A stretch of DNA of 64,000 nt from NCBI RefSeq assembly GCF_039539445.1, contig NZ_BAABDD010000011.1, forward strand, positions 62,001-126,000. Direction: 5' to 3'. The position numbers and the translations under genes are program-made. The notes below the pieces were generated by a model, which was not told where the DNA came from, made no database searches, and saw only the letters and a list, made by a program, of their open reading frames with translations. Positions 17,252 through 25,945 of the stretch are shown in pieces. The stretch is from Salinactinospora qingdaonensis (GTDB taxonomy: Bacteria > Actinomycetota > Actinomycetes > Streptosporangiales > Streptosporangiaceae). Each line of letters begins with the position of its first letter. Within the stretch, counting starts at the first letter, position 1.

Positions 17252-17920
17252 TCAGCTCAGGATGTCGCGGACCTCCGCTGATACCCCGTCGTCGTTGAGG
17301 AAGGAGATGTGGCCCACGCAGCCGGCGTAGCGGTTGTCGGCCCCGGAGAGGGTGACGTTGGAGCTGGGGCGGACGATGAAGTCACACAACGACCGGAAGG
17401 TCGTGTACGTGACGTCGCCGGGGGTGGGGTCACCGGAGTTGAGCTGGGACAGAAACGAAGAGCCGACGACGACCTCCTGGCACGACGGCTCGGTCTGCAC
17501 ACACGGCAGTTCCACGATGGAGCCCTCGTTGGGGCCGGCCAGCGAGATCCAGTTGTCGACGTGGTCTTGGCCACCGAGGAACTTCACGTACCAGCGAGAG
17601 GACAGCGAGCCCATGGAGTGGGCGACAATGTCGACCTTGTCGTGGGCCGGGTCGGCGAGGACGGCGTCGACCTCGTCGGCGATCAGCTCGGCGGTCTCCA
17701 CGTTGGAGGCGTTGTAGTCGTAGGTGATCGGGTGCAGGTCTTGGGCCTGCCACCCGTCGGCGATGAAGTCGGAAATCATCGAATCCCAGTTGCCGGCGTC
17801 TCCGCTGTAGCCGTGCACGAAGAGAACGGGGTCGCGTTCCTGAGCGTGCGCAGTCGTCGGCACCAGGGCCATGGCGAGCAACGTCAGCGCGGCCGCCACA
17901 GGCGTGAGAACAAGTCGCAT
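17252..17920 (-). CDS. Secreted class 2 (EstA/LipA-type) lipase
   Basis: 222 residues, secreted alpha/beta hydrolase. Signal peptide 1-26 (MRLVLTPVAAALTLLAMALV, cleavage after AHA). The mature protein opens PVLFVHGYSGDAGNW; the nucleophile is S102 in VAHSMGS. Asp is about D195 in SGADNRYAG and His H204 in VGHISFLND, the usual order in class 2 lipases. Four cysteines could form disulfides. It hydrolyses acyl esters outside the cell. It is monocistronic and convergent with the aminotransferase operon. Confidence 0.92.
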   Translation of the reverse strand: MRLVLTPVAAALTLLAMALVPTTAHAQERDPVLFVHGYSGDAGNWDSMISDFIADGWQAQDLHPITYDYNASNVETAELIADEVDAVLADPAHDKVDIVAHSMGSLSSRWYVKFLGGQDHVDNWISLAGPNEGSIVELPCVQTEPSCQEVVVGSSFLSQLNSGDPTPGDVTYTTFRSLCDFIVRPSSNVTLSGADNRYAGCVGHISFLNDDGVSAEVRDILS

Positions 17921-18329
17921 TACGCGCTCTCCTTTCGGGTCGACCTCCGAGTATCAAGAACCCTTACAATGCCGCACATCGGTCGAAACACCGGTTGGGT
18001 GACTATTTTTCTCTCCGGCCACCTGGGCTCTGCTCGTGCCGAGGCGACTGGAGGCGACAGCGCCGATCGTGACCGCGTGAACAGGGGCGGGTCCCACATG
18101 TCGGGACACTCGAGGGAATCGACGGGACCGTCCCACGTCCGTCGCACACGCACCCGCACCACCTGCGGCAAGGCGCACACCCCTGGACGGGTCCACTGTC
18201 GGTGCAGGCGCGCGGCTGGCAGCTCGACGACGAAGGGTCCGACGAGGACGTCGCGCGGCTGAGCGCCCGCGCCGTCGACGGTGCCGAGTCGCAGATCGAC
18301 GTGGCCTACGACGCTGCCCCATCGACAAG
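17921..18329. other. Lipase promoter and unassigned sequence
   Basis: The first part carries the lipase promoter. From 18202 a short frame reads GWQLDDEGSDEDVARLSARAVDG, which looks protein-like but has no start signal and runs out; I could not assign it. It is probably more debris upstream of the decayed MFS gene. Confidence 0.4.
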
Positions 18330-18927
18330 TCCGACGACGCCGCATCCGCCCGTGCGCTCTGGCGACGGCCACTGGTGTGGTCCGTGGTGGCGCTGTTCTT
18401 TCTCAACGGTTCGGGCCATGCCGCGTTGGCGTCCCGGCTGCCTGAGTTGCAGCCGGTGCTGGGCCTGTCGGGGCCGCGGCTAGAAGCTGGCACGCAGCGG
18501 GTCCGTGGTGGGCGTCACTGCCACCATGCTGGTGGCACCACAGATCGTCGGGCGCTACCGCGCCCGACGGGTGGCTCCCATCGCCGCGGGGCTCTAGGCG
18601 TGCAGCGTCTGTCTGGCGGTCGCCGGGGGCGGGGCGCCTCCTTTGTGGGGTGGCTGATCGCCGCCGGTGCGCTCAACGCACTCGTCGACCTCGGGCAGAA
18701 CGTCCTGGTGGTGCGGCTGGAGAGGAGTGGGATGTGCATGCTCGCCCGGACACGCCCCAACAGCCTGCTGTCACCCCTGGAGGGCTTGCCGGCCGTGGGG
18801 CACCGCCGGGACCGGGTTCAGTCTGCTCACCACCGGCCGATTCCCGCCGGTGTACGGTTTCACAGTTCTGGCTGTCGTGGGCGTGCTGGTGGCGGTCCTC
18901 GCCTTCGCGGTCTTGCGCAGCCTTGAC
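18330..18927 (+). pseudogene. Decayed MFS transporter gene
   Basis: Pieces of an MFS protein are spread over frames: VWSVVALFFLNGSGHAALASRLPELQPVLGLS (TM1 and the following loop, seen from 18378), then SVVGVTATMLVAPQIVGRYR in another frame, a stop, GWLIAAGALNALVDLGQNV, and FTVLAVVGVLVAVLAFAVL near 18862-18915. The RLPELQ..LGLS signature is typical of a branch of actinobacterial sugar/drug MFS proteins. About half of the usual ~400 residues is missing, with several shifts and stops. Confidence 0.7.
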
Positions 18928-19372
18928 GCGGTAGACGAGAACGCCGACCCCCGGCCACGACCGCCACCGCGCGCGACGAGCACGACAGAGCCGCATCGGA
19001 GGGGCGGTGCGCCCGAGCGCCGGCTGCACGGGATCACCGATGAGCATGTCCCCTGGTGGCGCTCATCCGCGACGGCGACGCCGAGTCCCGCCAGGCGGCC
19101 CTGTACGAGCACATCGTGCTCGCCGCGGAAAAGCGGCCCGACAACGGCGGCCCCGACGAGGCGGCGCAAAGACAGCGGTGACAACCGGGGGAAGCCCCGG
19201 GGTGACGGCCCCGGAGCCGGCGTCTCCTCTTCTGCCCCCTCTCTAGGCAGATACGTGGGCCGCGCGGTGCAACCCTTTCGCCGGTCACGGTGTTCCTTTC
19301 GGGGAAAGCGGAACACACCGCTCGCCCCGCCCTACGTGAGCGGGCAAGCCCCCGAAACCGCGAAGGAACTCC
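18928..19372. other. Debris upstream of the SDR gene
   Basis: A protein-like fragment is seen at about 19055-19181 on the plus strand (VALIRDGDAESRQAALYEHI, ending in a stop), with an in-frame stop just before it and no ribosome site. The rest up to 19372 holds the SDR promoter. I could not name the source gene. Confidence 0.4.
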
Positions 19373-20179
19373 ATGGACCTGCAACTTTCCGGCCGTGTCG
19401 CCCTCGTTACCGGCGCTTCCAAAGGCATCGGGCTGGCCGTCGCCGCCACCCTGCTCGACGAAGGCGCCAAGGTCGTGGCGGTCTCGCGCTCCAGCAGCCC
19501 CGAACTCGACAAGCTCGCCGGAGCGGGGCTGGTTCACCTGCCGGCCGACCTGACAGCGGCCGAAGCGCCCGCCCAGGTGGTGAACCAGGCCGTCGAGATC
19601 TTCGGTGGGCTCGACATCCTCGTCAACAACGCGGGCGGCCCGCCCCCCGGTGTCGTATTGCCGCGCCAGTCGTTCCTGGACGCCACCGACGAGGAGTGGC
19701 GCGCCATGTTCGAGTTCAACCTGTTCTCGGCCGCGCGCGCCATCCGTGCCGCCATCCCGCACCTGCGCAAGCGCGGCGGCGGGGCGATCATCAACGTCTC
19801 CTCGGTCAACGCTCGCCAGCCCTCCCCCATCAACGTCGACTACGGGGCGGCCAAGGCCGGGATGAGCAACCTCACCAAGGAACTCTCCAGCGAATTCGGC
19901 CCGGAGGGCATCCGGGTGAACACGGTCTCGCCGGGGCCGGTGCGCACGCCGTGGTGGACCGACGAGGGCGGGGTCGCCGACATGATCGCCGCCCAAGCCG
20001 GAACCGATCGCGACAGCGTGCTGAACACCGTCGTACCGGAGATGATGAACCTGACCACCGGCCGACTCGTCGAGGCCCAAGAGGTCGCCGACGCGGTCGC
20101 GCTGCTCGCTTCGCCGCGCTCGGCCGCCACGACCGGCGCGGACCTCGCCGTCGACGCCGGCTTCCTCAAGGAGATCTAG
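19373..20179 (+). CDS. SDR-family oxidoreductase
   Basis: 268 residues, NAD(P)-dependent classical short-chain dehydrogenase. Cofactor motif TGASKGIG (13-20), NNAG, catalytic Ser in NVSSVNARQ and YGAAK (Tyr and Lys), then VSPGPVRTPWW. Complete. An AAGGAAC site precedes the ATG. Its stop codon TAG (20177-20179) is the first TAG of a repeat element that begins there. The substrate is unknown. Confidence 0.92.
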   Translation: MDLQLSGRVALVTGASKGIGLAVAATLLDEGAKVVAVSRSSSPELDKLAGAGLVHLPADLTAAEAPAQVVNQAVEIFGGLDILVNNAGGPPPGVVLPRQSFLDATDEEWRAMFEFNLFSAARAIRAAIPHLRKRGGGAIINVSSVNARQPSPINVDYGAAKAGMSNLTKELSSEFGPEGIRVNTVSPGPVRTPWWTDEGGVADMIAAQAGTDRDSVLNTVVPEMMNLTTGRLVEAQEVADAVALLASPRSAATTGADLAVDAGFLKEI

Positions 20180-20347
20180 GTTCTGTTTTTTGAAAAGGGC
20201 GGCGAGGGCCGGCGGCGGGCGCGGGCGGGTGAGCGCGCCCGCTGTCGCCCACGCGGGCTGCCGAGATCGCGCAGCGATCGAAGCACGAGCCGACGACGAA
20301 CACCCTCCACAGCCCACACTCCAGCCGTTGGAAAAACAACAACCTAA
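20176..20347 (+). repeat. CTAG-flanked MITE-like element, full copy 1
   Basis: The copy begins CTAG-GTTCTGTTTTTTG and ends GGAAAAACAACAAC-CTAA. The centre holds GCTGCCGAGATCGCGCAGCG, part of a hairpin-forming core. It is about 78% similar by eye to the copies at 23226 and 38616 (the latter in reverse) and has the same overall length as the former. The leading CTAG contains the stop codon of the SDR gene. No coding capacity, so it would need an outside transposase. Confidence 0.75.
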
Positions 20348-20491
20348 CTCGGCCGCGGCACCGGCGGGGCACGGCCTTCCCGGTTTCCCTGCCCGTTTTC
20401 GCCACGGTTACCGGTCGGTGCGGCTCGTAAGCGTGGGCCACCGCGCCACGTGAGCAAGGTTGGTGTCACTGCCGGTGGGCAGAGGGTCTCC

Positions 20492-21196
20492 ATGGAGATT
20501 GCAGGAACCCGAGTCCTGGTCACAGGTGCCACCGGGGTGTTGGGCTCCGGGCTGGTCGACGCGCTGTGGCAGGCGAAGGCGAACGTGGCCCTGGCGGGGC
20601 GCGACCGGCAGCGGCTGACGCGGGCGAGCGCCCATTATGGCGACGCCCCCACGCTGCAATTCGACGCGATGGACCTGGAACGCTGCTCTGAGCTCGCGGC
20701 GGAAGCCGCGGGGACACTCGGTGGGCTGGACGCCGTCGTGGTTGCGCACGGAATAGCCGCGTTCGGCGCTGCCACCGACGAGGATGACGCCGACAACGAA
20801 CAACTGATGCTGGTGAACGCGCTGTCGCCAATGGCGGTGCTGCGCGGAGCCGTCCCACACGTGGGGCCCGGGGGAACGCTGGCCGCGATCAGCGCTGTGC
20901 TGGTCGACACCCCCACCGCGGGGATGGCCGCCTATTCGGCGAGCAAGGCCGCGCTGTCCGCATGGCTCAGCGCCCTGCGTGGGGAACTGCGGCGCCGCAA
21001 GGTCTCCGTGCTCGACATCCGCGCGCCGCACATGGCCACCGGCCTGGTGGAGCGCCCGATCGCCGGCTCGCCGCCGCGGGTGCTCCCCCGCCCCTTCGAC
21101 CAGCACGAGTTCTTCGCCACGGTACTCAAGGCGCTCGGAGACCGAACCGCCGTACTGCACTACGACGCCAAGGAGCGCAGCCTCCAGCCCGCGTAA
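20492..21196 (+). CDS. SDR-family oxidoreductase, second copy type
   Basis: 234 residues. Cofactor motif TGATGVLG near the start, HGIAAFG in place of NNAG, ISAVLVDTPTAGMAAYSASKAALS with the catalytic Ser, Tyr and Lys. Start at 20492 follows AGAGGG; the longer frame from 20450 has no signal. It lies just after the first full repeat copy and is not closely similar to the SDR before it. It probably reduces a carbonyl; substrate unknown. Confidence 0.88.
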   Translation: MEIAGTRVLVTGATGVLGSGLVDALWQAKANVALAGRDRQRLTRASAHYGDAPTLQFDAMDLERCSELAAEAAGTLGGLDAVVVAHGIAAFGAATDEDDADNEQLMLVNALSPMAVLRGAVPHVGPGGTLAAISAVLVDTPTAGMAAYSASKAALSAWLSALRGELRRRKVSVLDIRAPHMATGLVERPIAGSPPRVLPRPFDQHEFFATVLKALGDRTAVLHYDAKERSLQPA

Positions 21197-21358
21197 CGGC
21201 CTTTTCCGCCTCGGCTATCGCCGAAACGGGGCGTGTCGCTACGTGCCGGTGCGCGCCGAAACGTCGGCTCGCCGGCCGATGAGGGGCGCCGGTGGCTGCG
21301 GCCTCGGCCTCGCCGAGCATGCGCCCCGGCTCGCTGCGCACGGTCTGCTCGCAACGAG

Positions 21359-21850
21359 CTACCTTTCACCTTTCTGGATACGCTCGAACGCTTCGACGTT
21401 TCCCATAGCGTCGTTGACCGGATTGTGGTCGTGAACGGTCTCCCGAAGCCGTTTCCATGCCTGGGTGTTGTCCCAACTTCCGGTAAGGCCGGCGTAGTAG
21501 TCGCTGATCCGCCGTCCGGAGTGGCCGAAGGGGTTGCCCATACCGGCCCGGTCGAACATGGCCGCGACCCATTGCCAGTCGTAAGCGACGTTGTCACTCA
21601 CGAAGGAAGGACGGTTTCTACCGCAGACCTGCCGTAGCCACTCGGCGAATGCGGCGGCGACCTCCTGATCGCTCGCCACTCGCTCGCCGACAACGGGGAT
21701 CGCTGGATTCGCCGGATCGGGGCTGCCTTTGAAAAGGCGCCCGTGGAACGTTGTGCGGGTCGTGTAGTGGACCGCACCGAACTCGGTGAGTGTGCCGTTG
21801 ACCGGGCTTGTGCCGCGGGCTTCGCAGTCCACGAACACGAGATTGTTCAT
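21359..21850 (-). CDS. DEDDh-family 3'-5' exonuclease
   Basis: 163 residues. Motif I FVDCEARG gives D8 and E10, the middle motif is SDNVAYDWQW, and the last motif DHNPVNDAMGN gives the H-x4-D of DEDDh enzymes, the fold of RNase T and DnaQ epsilon. Start at 21850 (MNNLVFVD) follows a GGGAG site; the longer frame to 21943 lacks support. A small stand-alone nuclease, probably on RNA or single-stranded DNA ends. Confidence 0.85.
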   Translation of the reverse strand: MNNLVFVDCEARGTSPVNGTLTEFGAVHYTTRTTFHGRLFKGSPDPANPAIPVVGERVASDQEVAAAFAEWLRQVCGRNRPSFVSDNVAYDWQWVAAMFDRAGMGNPFGHSGRRISDYYAGLTGSWDNTQAWKRLRETVHDHNPVNDAMGNVEAFERIQKGER

Positions 21851-22000
21851 TGATGCTCCCTGTGGCCTCGGTGGTGTGCGGAGGTGGCCGGTCGGGTGAT
21901 CTCGAATTGCCGCTTGCCGAGCCCGGAGGAGCGAGCCAAGCACTCCTTGTTGTCAGGGGGGTTTCTATAGGGGTTGTCAAGCAGGGTGGGAAGGCGGCAC

Positions 22001-22050
22001 CGTTCGCTCGTGCCTCGATCGCTGCGCGATCTCGGCAGCCTGCGGGGCGC
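22001..22050 (-). repeat. Partial copy of the dispersed repeat core
   Basis: The run CGTTCGCTCGTGCCTCGATC followed by GCTGCGCGATCTCGGCAGCC matches the centre of the full copies at 23226 and 38616 (minus orientation relative to copy 1). The GTTGTTG ends are missing. Confidence 0.75.
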
Positions 22051-22190
22051 GGTAGCTAAGGTGGCCTCAAAAGCCGCAGGCGGCACTGGGGTGAGGGAGA
22101 TGCAGGCGGCCACGGAGTGAAAGAACGCCGTTATAGCTCGGGACACAGTCACGGTCGGCCCTCCCCTGCGACGGCGTCAGTTACGGCGCC

Positions 22191-22270
22191 CACCCTGGAC
22201 ACAGCCGCGAGGCGAAGGGAAGAGCGACCTTAACGACGCCAAGCCATTGTCACTCACCCTGGACACAGCC
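22191..22270. repeat. 16-bp direct repeat CACCCTGGACACAGCC
   Basis: Exact copies at 22191-22206 and 22255-22270, separated by 48 bases. The origin is unclear; it could be the remnant of insertion-element ends. Confidence 0.6.
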
Positions 22271-22276
22271 CCCTAG

Positions 22277-22310
22277 CTGCCGAGATCGCGAAGCGATCGA
22301 GGCACGAGCG
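22277..22310 (+). repeat. Partial copy of the dispersed repeat core
   Basis: CTGCCGAGATCGCGAAGCGA followed by TCGAGGCACGAGCG matches the core of the full copies with one change in the hairpin loop (GAA for GCA). No terminal repeats. Confidence 0.75.
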
Positions 22311-22851
22311 GCGGAAAACTCACACGCTGTCGGTGCTGTCGGTCTGGGGTGACCGGTGGTCAAGAAAGGCAGCGAGAACGACCGGCGGGCGGGAGTCGCT
22401 GCTGTCGCCATAGCGATCCGCATCGAGTCGGACGGCTGGGCGGCGATCCCCTCCTCGGCTGCGGCAAGCGCGCTTTTGCTATCCAGTTTCCCAGAATTTT
22501 GCTGTAGGACAAAACGCTTTGAGCTCGCTCGGCTTGAGATTCCCAGGGCACGTGGGGTAACGCCTCGACCGGAGGTGACACTGGGGAAACGCCCCGGCGC
22601 TCCTTGCGGATCTCGAAGTCGTCCATCGCACCCCTTCAGGAGTGGGGTGTCGCAACGACCACTAGAACTCGAGCCCAGGAGGCAGGGCACAACGAACTCC
22701 ACTTCGGGGCGTGAGCTGCGTACGGACACACCCAACACGGAGACCGACTAGACGGTATGCAAGAGTGGTGTGACACACCCCTACTTTCGCCGCCCCCGAC
22801 ACGGCTGGTGCCGGTCGCTTCGGGACGGCCGACGAGGACAAGGAGACAGCG

Positions 22852-23229
22852 ATGGCAGTCGATCCCACAGGCTCCGCTCTCGCGCAACTGATGGCCGAGG
22901 ACCCGGGCGGCCCCGTCGTTATGCTCAACCTGCTGCGCTTCGCCCCGGAGGGCCGCGCTTCCTACGAGGAGTACAGCCGCAAGGCGGGCAAATTTCTGAA
23001 GCGTTACGGAGCCGAACTGCTCTACGCCGGCGACGGCACCTCCCCCTTGGTCGCCGAAGAGAGACAAGCCTGGGACGCGGTGCTGCTGGTGCGCTACCCC
23101 AGCCGGGAGGCGTTCAGCCGCATGGTCGCCGACCCCGAGTACCGGGAGATCACCGAACTACGCACCCGGGGCCTGGAAGAGGCCGTGCTCCAGCCCACCG
23201 TGCCCTGGAGCTCTCGCGGCGGCTCCTAG
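22852..23229 (+). CDS. DUF1330 domain protein
   Basis: 125 residues, ferredoxin-like dimeric alpha-beta fold expected. Typical pattern: GGPVVMLNLLRFAPEGRASYEEY near the start and AVLLVRYPSREAFSRMVADPEY. The biochemical role of the family is not established. Strong ribosome site (AAGGAGA). Its stop codon TAG (23227-23229) lies in the CTAG that opens the second full repeat copy. Confidence 0.88.
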   Translation: MAVDPTGSALAQLMAEDPGGPVVMLNLLRFAPEGRASYEEYSRKAGKFLKRYGAELLYAGDGTSPLVAEERQAWDAVLLVRYPSREAFSRMVADPEYREITELRTRGLEEAVLQPTVPWSSRGGS

Positions 23230-23397
23230 GTTCTGTTTTTTGAAAAGGTCGGCGCGGGCGGGGGTGGGCGCACGCGGGTGAGCACGCCCGCTGTCGCCCC
23301 CGCGGGCTGCCGAGATCGCGCAGCGATCGAGGCACGAGCGAACGACGAACACCCCCACGCATCCCACACCCCGGCCGTTCGAACAACACCAACCTAG
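23226..23397 (+). repeat. CTAG-flanked MITE-like element, full copy 2
   Basis: Starts CTAG-GTTCTGTTTTTTGAAAAGG and ends CGAACAACACCAAC-CTAG. Same length and orientation as copy 1, with perfect CTAG flanks on both sides. The leading CTAG carries the stop codon of the DUF1330 gene. Confidence 0.78.
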
Positions 23398-23607
23398 CCG
23401 ACCTCTGGGCGGTGCTTCCGCCGTAACCACCCCTCCTTGCCCCTCCCAGCGGGTTCACCGGGACAACGGAGGCGCGTACTTCGTAGCCGTGTGGGCAGGG
23501 GCAACGGCAGAAAACGGTAAGGATAGCGCGAGGGCAGCACGCGCCCGGGGCGGTTGTGTGGACCGTTCCTGCCGTGGAGGTGCCGAGACTGCGTTGGAGG
23601 GGTGAAG

Positions 23608-24039
23608 GTGGCATTCACCGGTGTGGAGAATCTCGACCGCAGTATTCACAATTCCAACACGTGGCTTGCTGATGTCGCCAACGGGTTCGAGACGACGGAT
23701 CGACAGTTCACCTACCGGGTGCTGCGGGCGTGGTTGCATACGCTGCGCGACCGGCTCAGTGTCGAGGCCGCCGCGCACTTGGCGGCGGGGTTCCCCGAAC
23801 TGTTGCGCGGGGTGTTCTACGACGGGTGGAGCCCCAACAAAGTGCCCGAAAAGTACGACCGCGCCGAGTTCGTGGCCAGGTTCGCGCAAGAGGCCCGGAT
23901 CGGAAACGGCGAAGCGTCGGAGAAGATCGCGGTGGTCTCAGGGGTGATCCGCGCCCGCCTGGGCAATGGCGCGTTCGATCACACCCTCGCCCAACTGCCC
24001 AACGAGCTTCGCCAGTTGGTCTCCCCAGAGTCGACGTAA
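23608..24039 (+). CDS. DUF2267 domain protein
   Basis: 143 residues. Two helical repeats of the DUF2267 type: TYRVLRAWLHTLRDRLSVEAAAHLAAGFPELLRGVFYDGW and a second half ending LAQLPNELRQLV. The function of the family is not established. GTG at 23608 is preferred because GGAGG lies 7 bases upstream; the GTG at 23602 is too close to it. It follows repeat copy 2 by about 200 bases and has its own promoter region. Confidence 0.82.
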   Translation: MAFTGVENLDRSIHNSNTWLADVANGFETTDRQFTYRVLRAWLHTLRDRLSVEAAAHLAAGFPELLRGVFYDGWSPNKVPEKYDRAEFVARFAQEARIGNGEASEKIAVVSGVIRARLGNGAFDHTLAQLPNELRQLVSPEST

Positions 24040-24127
24040 CCGTCCCGGCACACGCCACAACAGCCAGCGCCGCCGTGTCCCCGCCCATCGCCTATGACGC
24101 TACGGGCGCAGGGACACGGCGGGACGG

Positions 24128-24673
24128 TCACCGGGTGGCCTCCTGCGGGGTGGGCAGGGCGAACTCGGCCCACACGACGGTACCCAGACCGGCGCAGAAG
24201 GGGAAGGCGACCAGCGGGTGGCTGCCCCAGGCGGCGGCGAGGGTGTCGATGAGCAGCAGGCCGCGCCCGCGTTCGGCGTAGTCGCCCTCGTCCTGGGCTG
24301 CGGTGTGTTCGGCCGTGGACTCGCCGGGGCTGTCGGGGTAGGGCTCGGCGGCGCCGTCGTCGACGATGACCAGCCGCAGCCGCTGCGGCGTCGGCGCGGA
24401 CAGCACGCGCAGCACCTCTCCCCCGGGCTCGCCGGAGCGGGTGTGTTCGACGGCGTTGGCGAAGGCTTCGCTGGCGCACAGCACGACCGTGTCGACCAGG
24501 TCGTCGGGCAGGCCGATCGGGTCGTCCTGTGTGCTGCGCAGCCGGGCCAGGTCGCTGCGCAGTTCGGCGCGCACGCGGGAGGTCTGGGCCAAGTCGCCGG
24601 GATAGACGCGCGGAGTAAGTTCACCCCGACGCACGGTTACCGGTCCGGTGCTGATGTAAGGCACAATGGACAT
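24128..24673 (-). CDS. Anti-sigma-factor-like ATP-binding protein (HATPase_c_2)
   Basis: 181 residues. GHKL ATPase fold of the RsbW/SpoIIAB type: N box CASEAFANAVEHTRSG, G1 box IVDDGAAEP, G2 box RGRGLLLIDTLAAAWG. Such proteins are very common in actinomycetes next to XRE/DUF5753 and DUF397 genes and are thought to act as serine kinases or anti-sigma factors. Start at 24673 follows CGGAG. It lies downstream of the XRE/DUF5753 gene on the same strand. Decayed pieces of a related gene occur near 32870-32935 and 37484-37550. Confidence 0.85.
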   Translation of the reverse strand: MSIVPYISTGPVTVRRGELTPRVYPGDLAQTSRVRAELRSDLARLRSTQDDPIGLPDDLVDTVVLCASEAFANAVEHTRSGEPGGEVLRVLSAPTPQRLRLVIVDDGAAEPYPDSPGESTAEHTAAQDEGDYAERGRGLLLIDTLAAAWGSHPLVAFPFCAGLGTVVWAEFALPTPQEATR

Positions 24674-24780
24674 GTCAGTTGCTCCGTTCCATTGGCTGGT
24701 TGACTGACCGCGCTCTGGGGGTGTTGTGGCACCCGCCAGAGCTTTTTCGTGCGCGGCCGTCACCCAGCGGGACGAGGGTC

Positions 24781-25737
24781 TTAGTCGGCGGCTGCGGGCG
24801 CCGGGCGCTGCCGGGTGTGCCGGCTGCTGTGCTGGGCGAGCGGGTCGCCGGGGTCGGGGGTGGTGCCGCTGGTGATGGCTTTACGCGGCTGGGCCTGTTC
24901 GATGGTCTCCTCCAGCAGCGTCAGGGAGGCGTCTGCGGGAAGGGCAGCGCCTTGCAGGGTGGCGTAGAGGTCGATGTAGCCCTTGATCTGAGTGGCGTCG
25001 GTGACCAGCGCGCCGGGGCCGCGCGGGTGCGGCGTGTAGGCCAGGGTGTGGCGCGGCGAGAAGTCCAGTGTCCAGAACGCGCCGCGCAGCCCGGGGTGGT
25101 GGGCCGTGCCGGAGGGGATGAGGTGGAGGGTGATGTAGGAGGCTTGGGCCAGCCGGTGCAGGTGGGCGAGCTGTTCGCGCATGACTTCGGGGGTGCCGAC
25201 CCTGCGGTGCAGGACGGCCTCGTCCAGGATCAGGCAGTGGAACGGCGGCCCGGACCCGGTGGCCATGAGCGAGCGCAGCTTGGGCCGGTCGGCGACGTAG
25301 GAGGTGCACTCCATCGGACGCTCGACCCGGTTCAGCGCTTGATGGTATGCCTCGGTCTGGTACCAGTCGGGCAGCATCAGCGGCGAGAACGCGCGGATCT
25401 GGGACGCCTCCCGCTGCAACTGGTCCACACGTGAGCCGCTGCGGACGTGGTGGCTGATGTAGACCTGCGCCCAGGCGTCGGCGAGCACCCCTTCGGCGCC
25501 GAATTTGGCATCGAGGAGGTCGATCACCCGCCGCCCGGGATCGTCCTCGCCCGCCTCGATCTGGCCCATCGTGTACTCCCCGACATGCACCCACTCGGCC
25601 AGGTCGGCCAACGACAACCCGAGCTTCTTCCGGGCCGCTCGAATCCGCTCCCCGAGCCGGGACCAGTCCGCAGTGTGTGAAGCGGCCTCGTAGTTGTCGT
25701 TCCGCTGGTTTGCGTCGCGACGGCTATCGACACCCAT
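24781..25737 (-). CDS. XRE regulator with DUF5753 domain
   Basis: 318 residues. Helix-turn-helix in ~25-80 (LGERIRAARKKLGLSLADLAEWVHVGEYTMGQIEAG), then the DUF5753 sensor-like domain (FSPLMLPDWYQTEAYHQAL through VLHRRVGTPEVMREQLAHL to HTLAYTPHP). AGGAAGGGG precedes the ATG. It is followed by the anti-sigma-like ATPase gene 107 bases downstream; the two families are often found together in actinomycetes. Confidence 0.9.
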   Translation of the reverse strand: MGVDSRRDANQRNDNYEAASHTADWSRLGERIRAARKKLGLSLADLAEWVHVGEYTMGQIEAGEDDPGRRVIDLLDAKFGAEGVLADAWAQVYISHHVRSGSRVDQLQREASQIRAFSPLMLPDWYQTEAYHQALNRVERPMECTSYVADRPKLRSLMATGSGPPFHCLILDEAVLHRRVGTPEVMREQLAHLHRLAQASYITLHLIPSGTAHHPGLRGAFWTLDFSPRHTLAYTPHPRGPGALVTDATQIKGYIDLYATLQGAALPADASLTLLEETIEQAQPRKAITSGTTPDPGDPLAQHSSRHTRQRPAPAAAD

Positions 25738-25945
25738 CTCAAACCCCTTCCTGAAGTAGATCTAACGCTGCGCTTCGAGGCAAAAGCCCTCGGTAGCCAA
25801 GAACAAAGATAGAAACTTATGCGATATCTGTCAACGCTTATGCAATAAGTTGTGGAGAGTCTGACAGCATGACCATGCCGTGACGGAGGCGAGCCACCGC
25901 TACGGTAAAGACGCGAGTACACACATGTCGGAAGGTGACAGTCGG

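Larger units (their letters stand above)
21851..22851. other. Gene-poor stretch with repeat fragments
   Basis: No gene I can support in about 1 kb. It holds two partial copies of the dispersed repeat core (22001-22050 and 22277-22310), and a 16-bp exact direct repeat CACCCTGGACACAGCC at 22191-22206 and 22255-22270, which looks like a scar of an insertion element. Open frames here are short and lack ribosome sites or recognisable families. Confidence 0.55.

Noticed and set aside
22250..22751. Overlapping frames on both strands in the gene-poor stretch
   Set aside because: No ribosome sites or motifs, and part of the coding would be repeat-core sequence.
23227..23397. Reading repeat copy 2 as a plain intrinsic terminator
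   Set aside because: A T-rich start and hairpin core are present, but the T run precedes rather than follows the hairpin, and the inverted ends with CTAG flanks fit a mobile element better.
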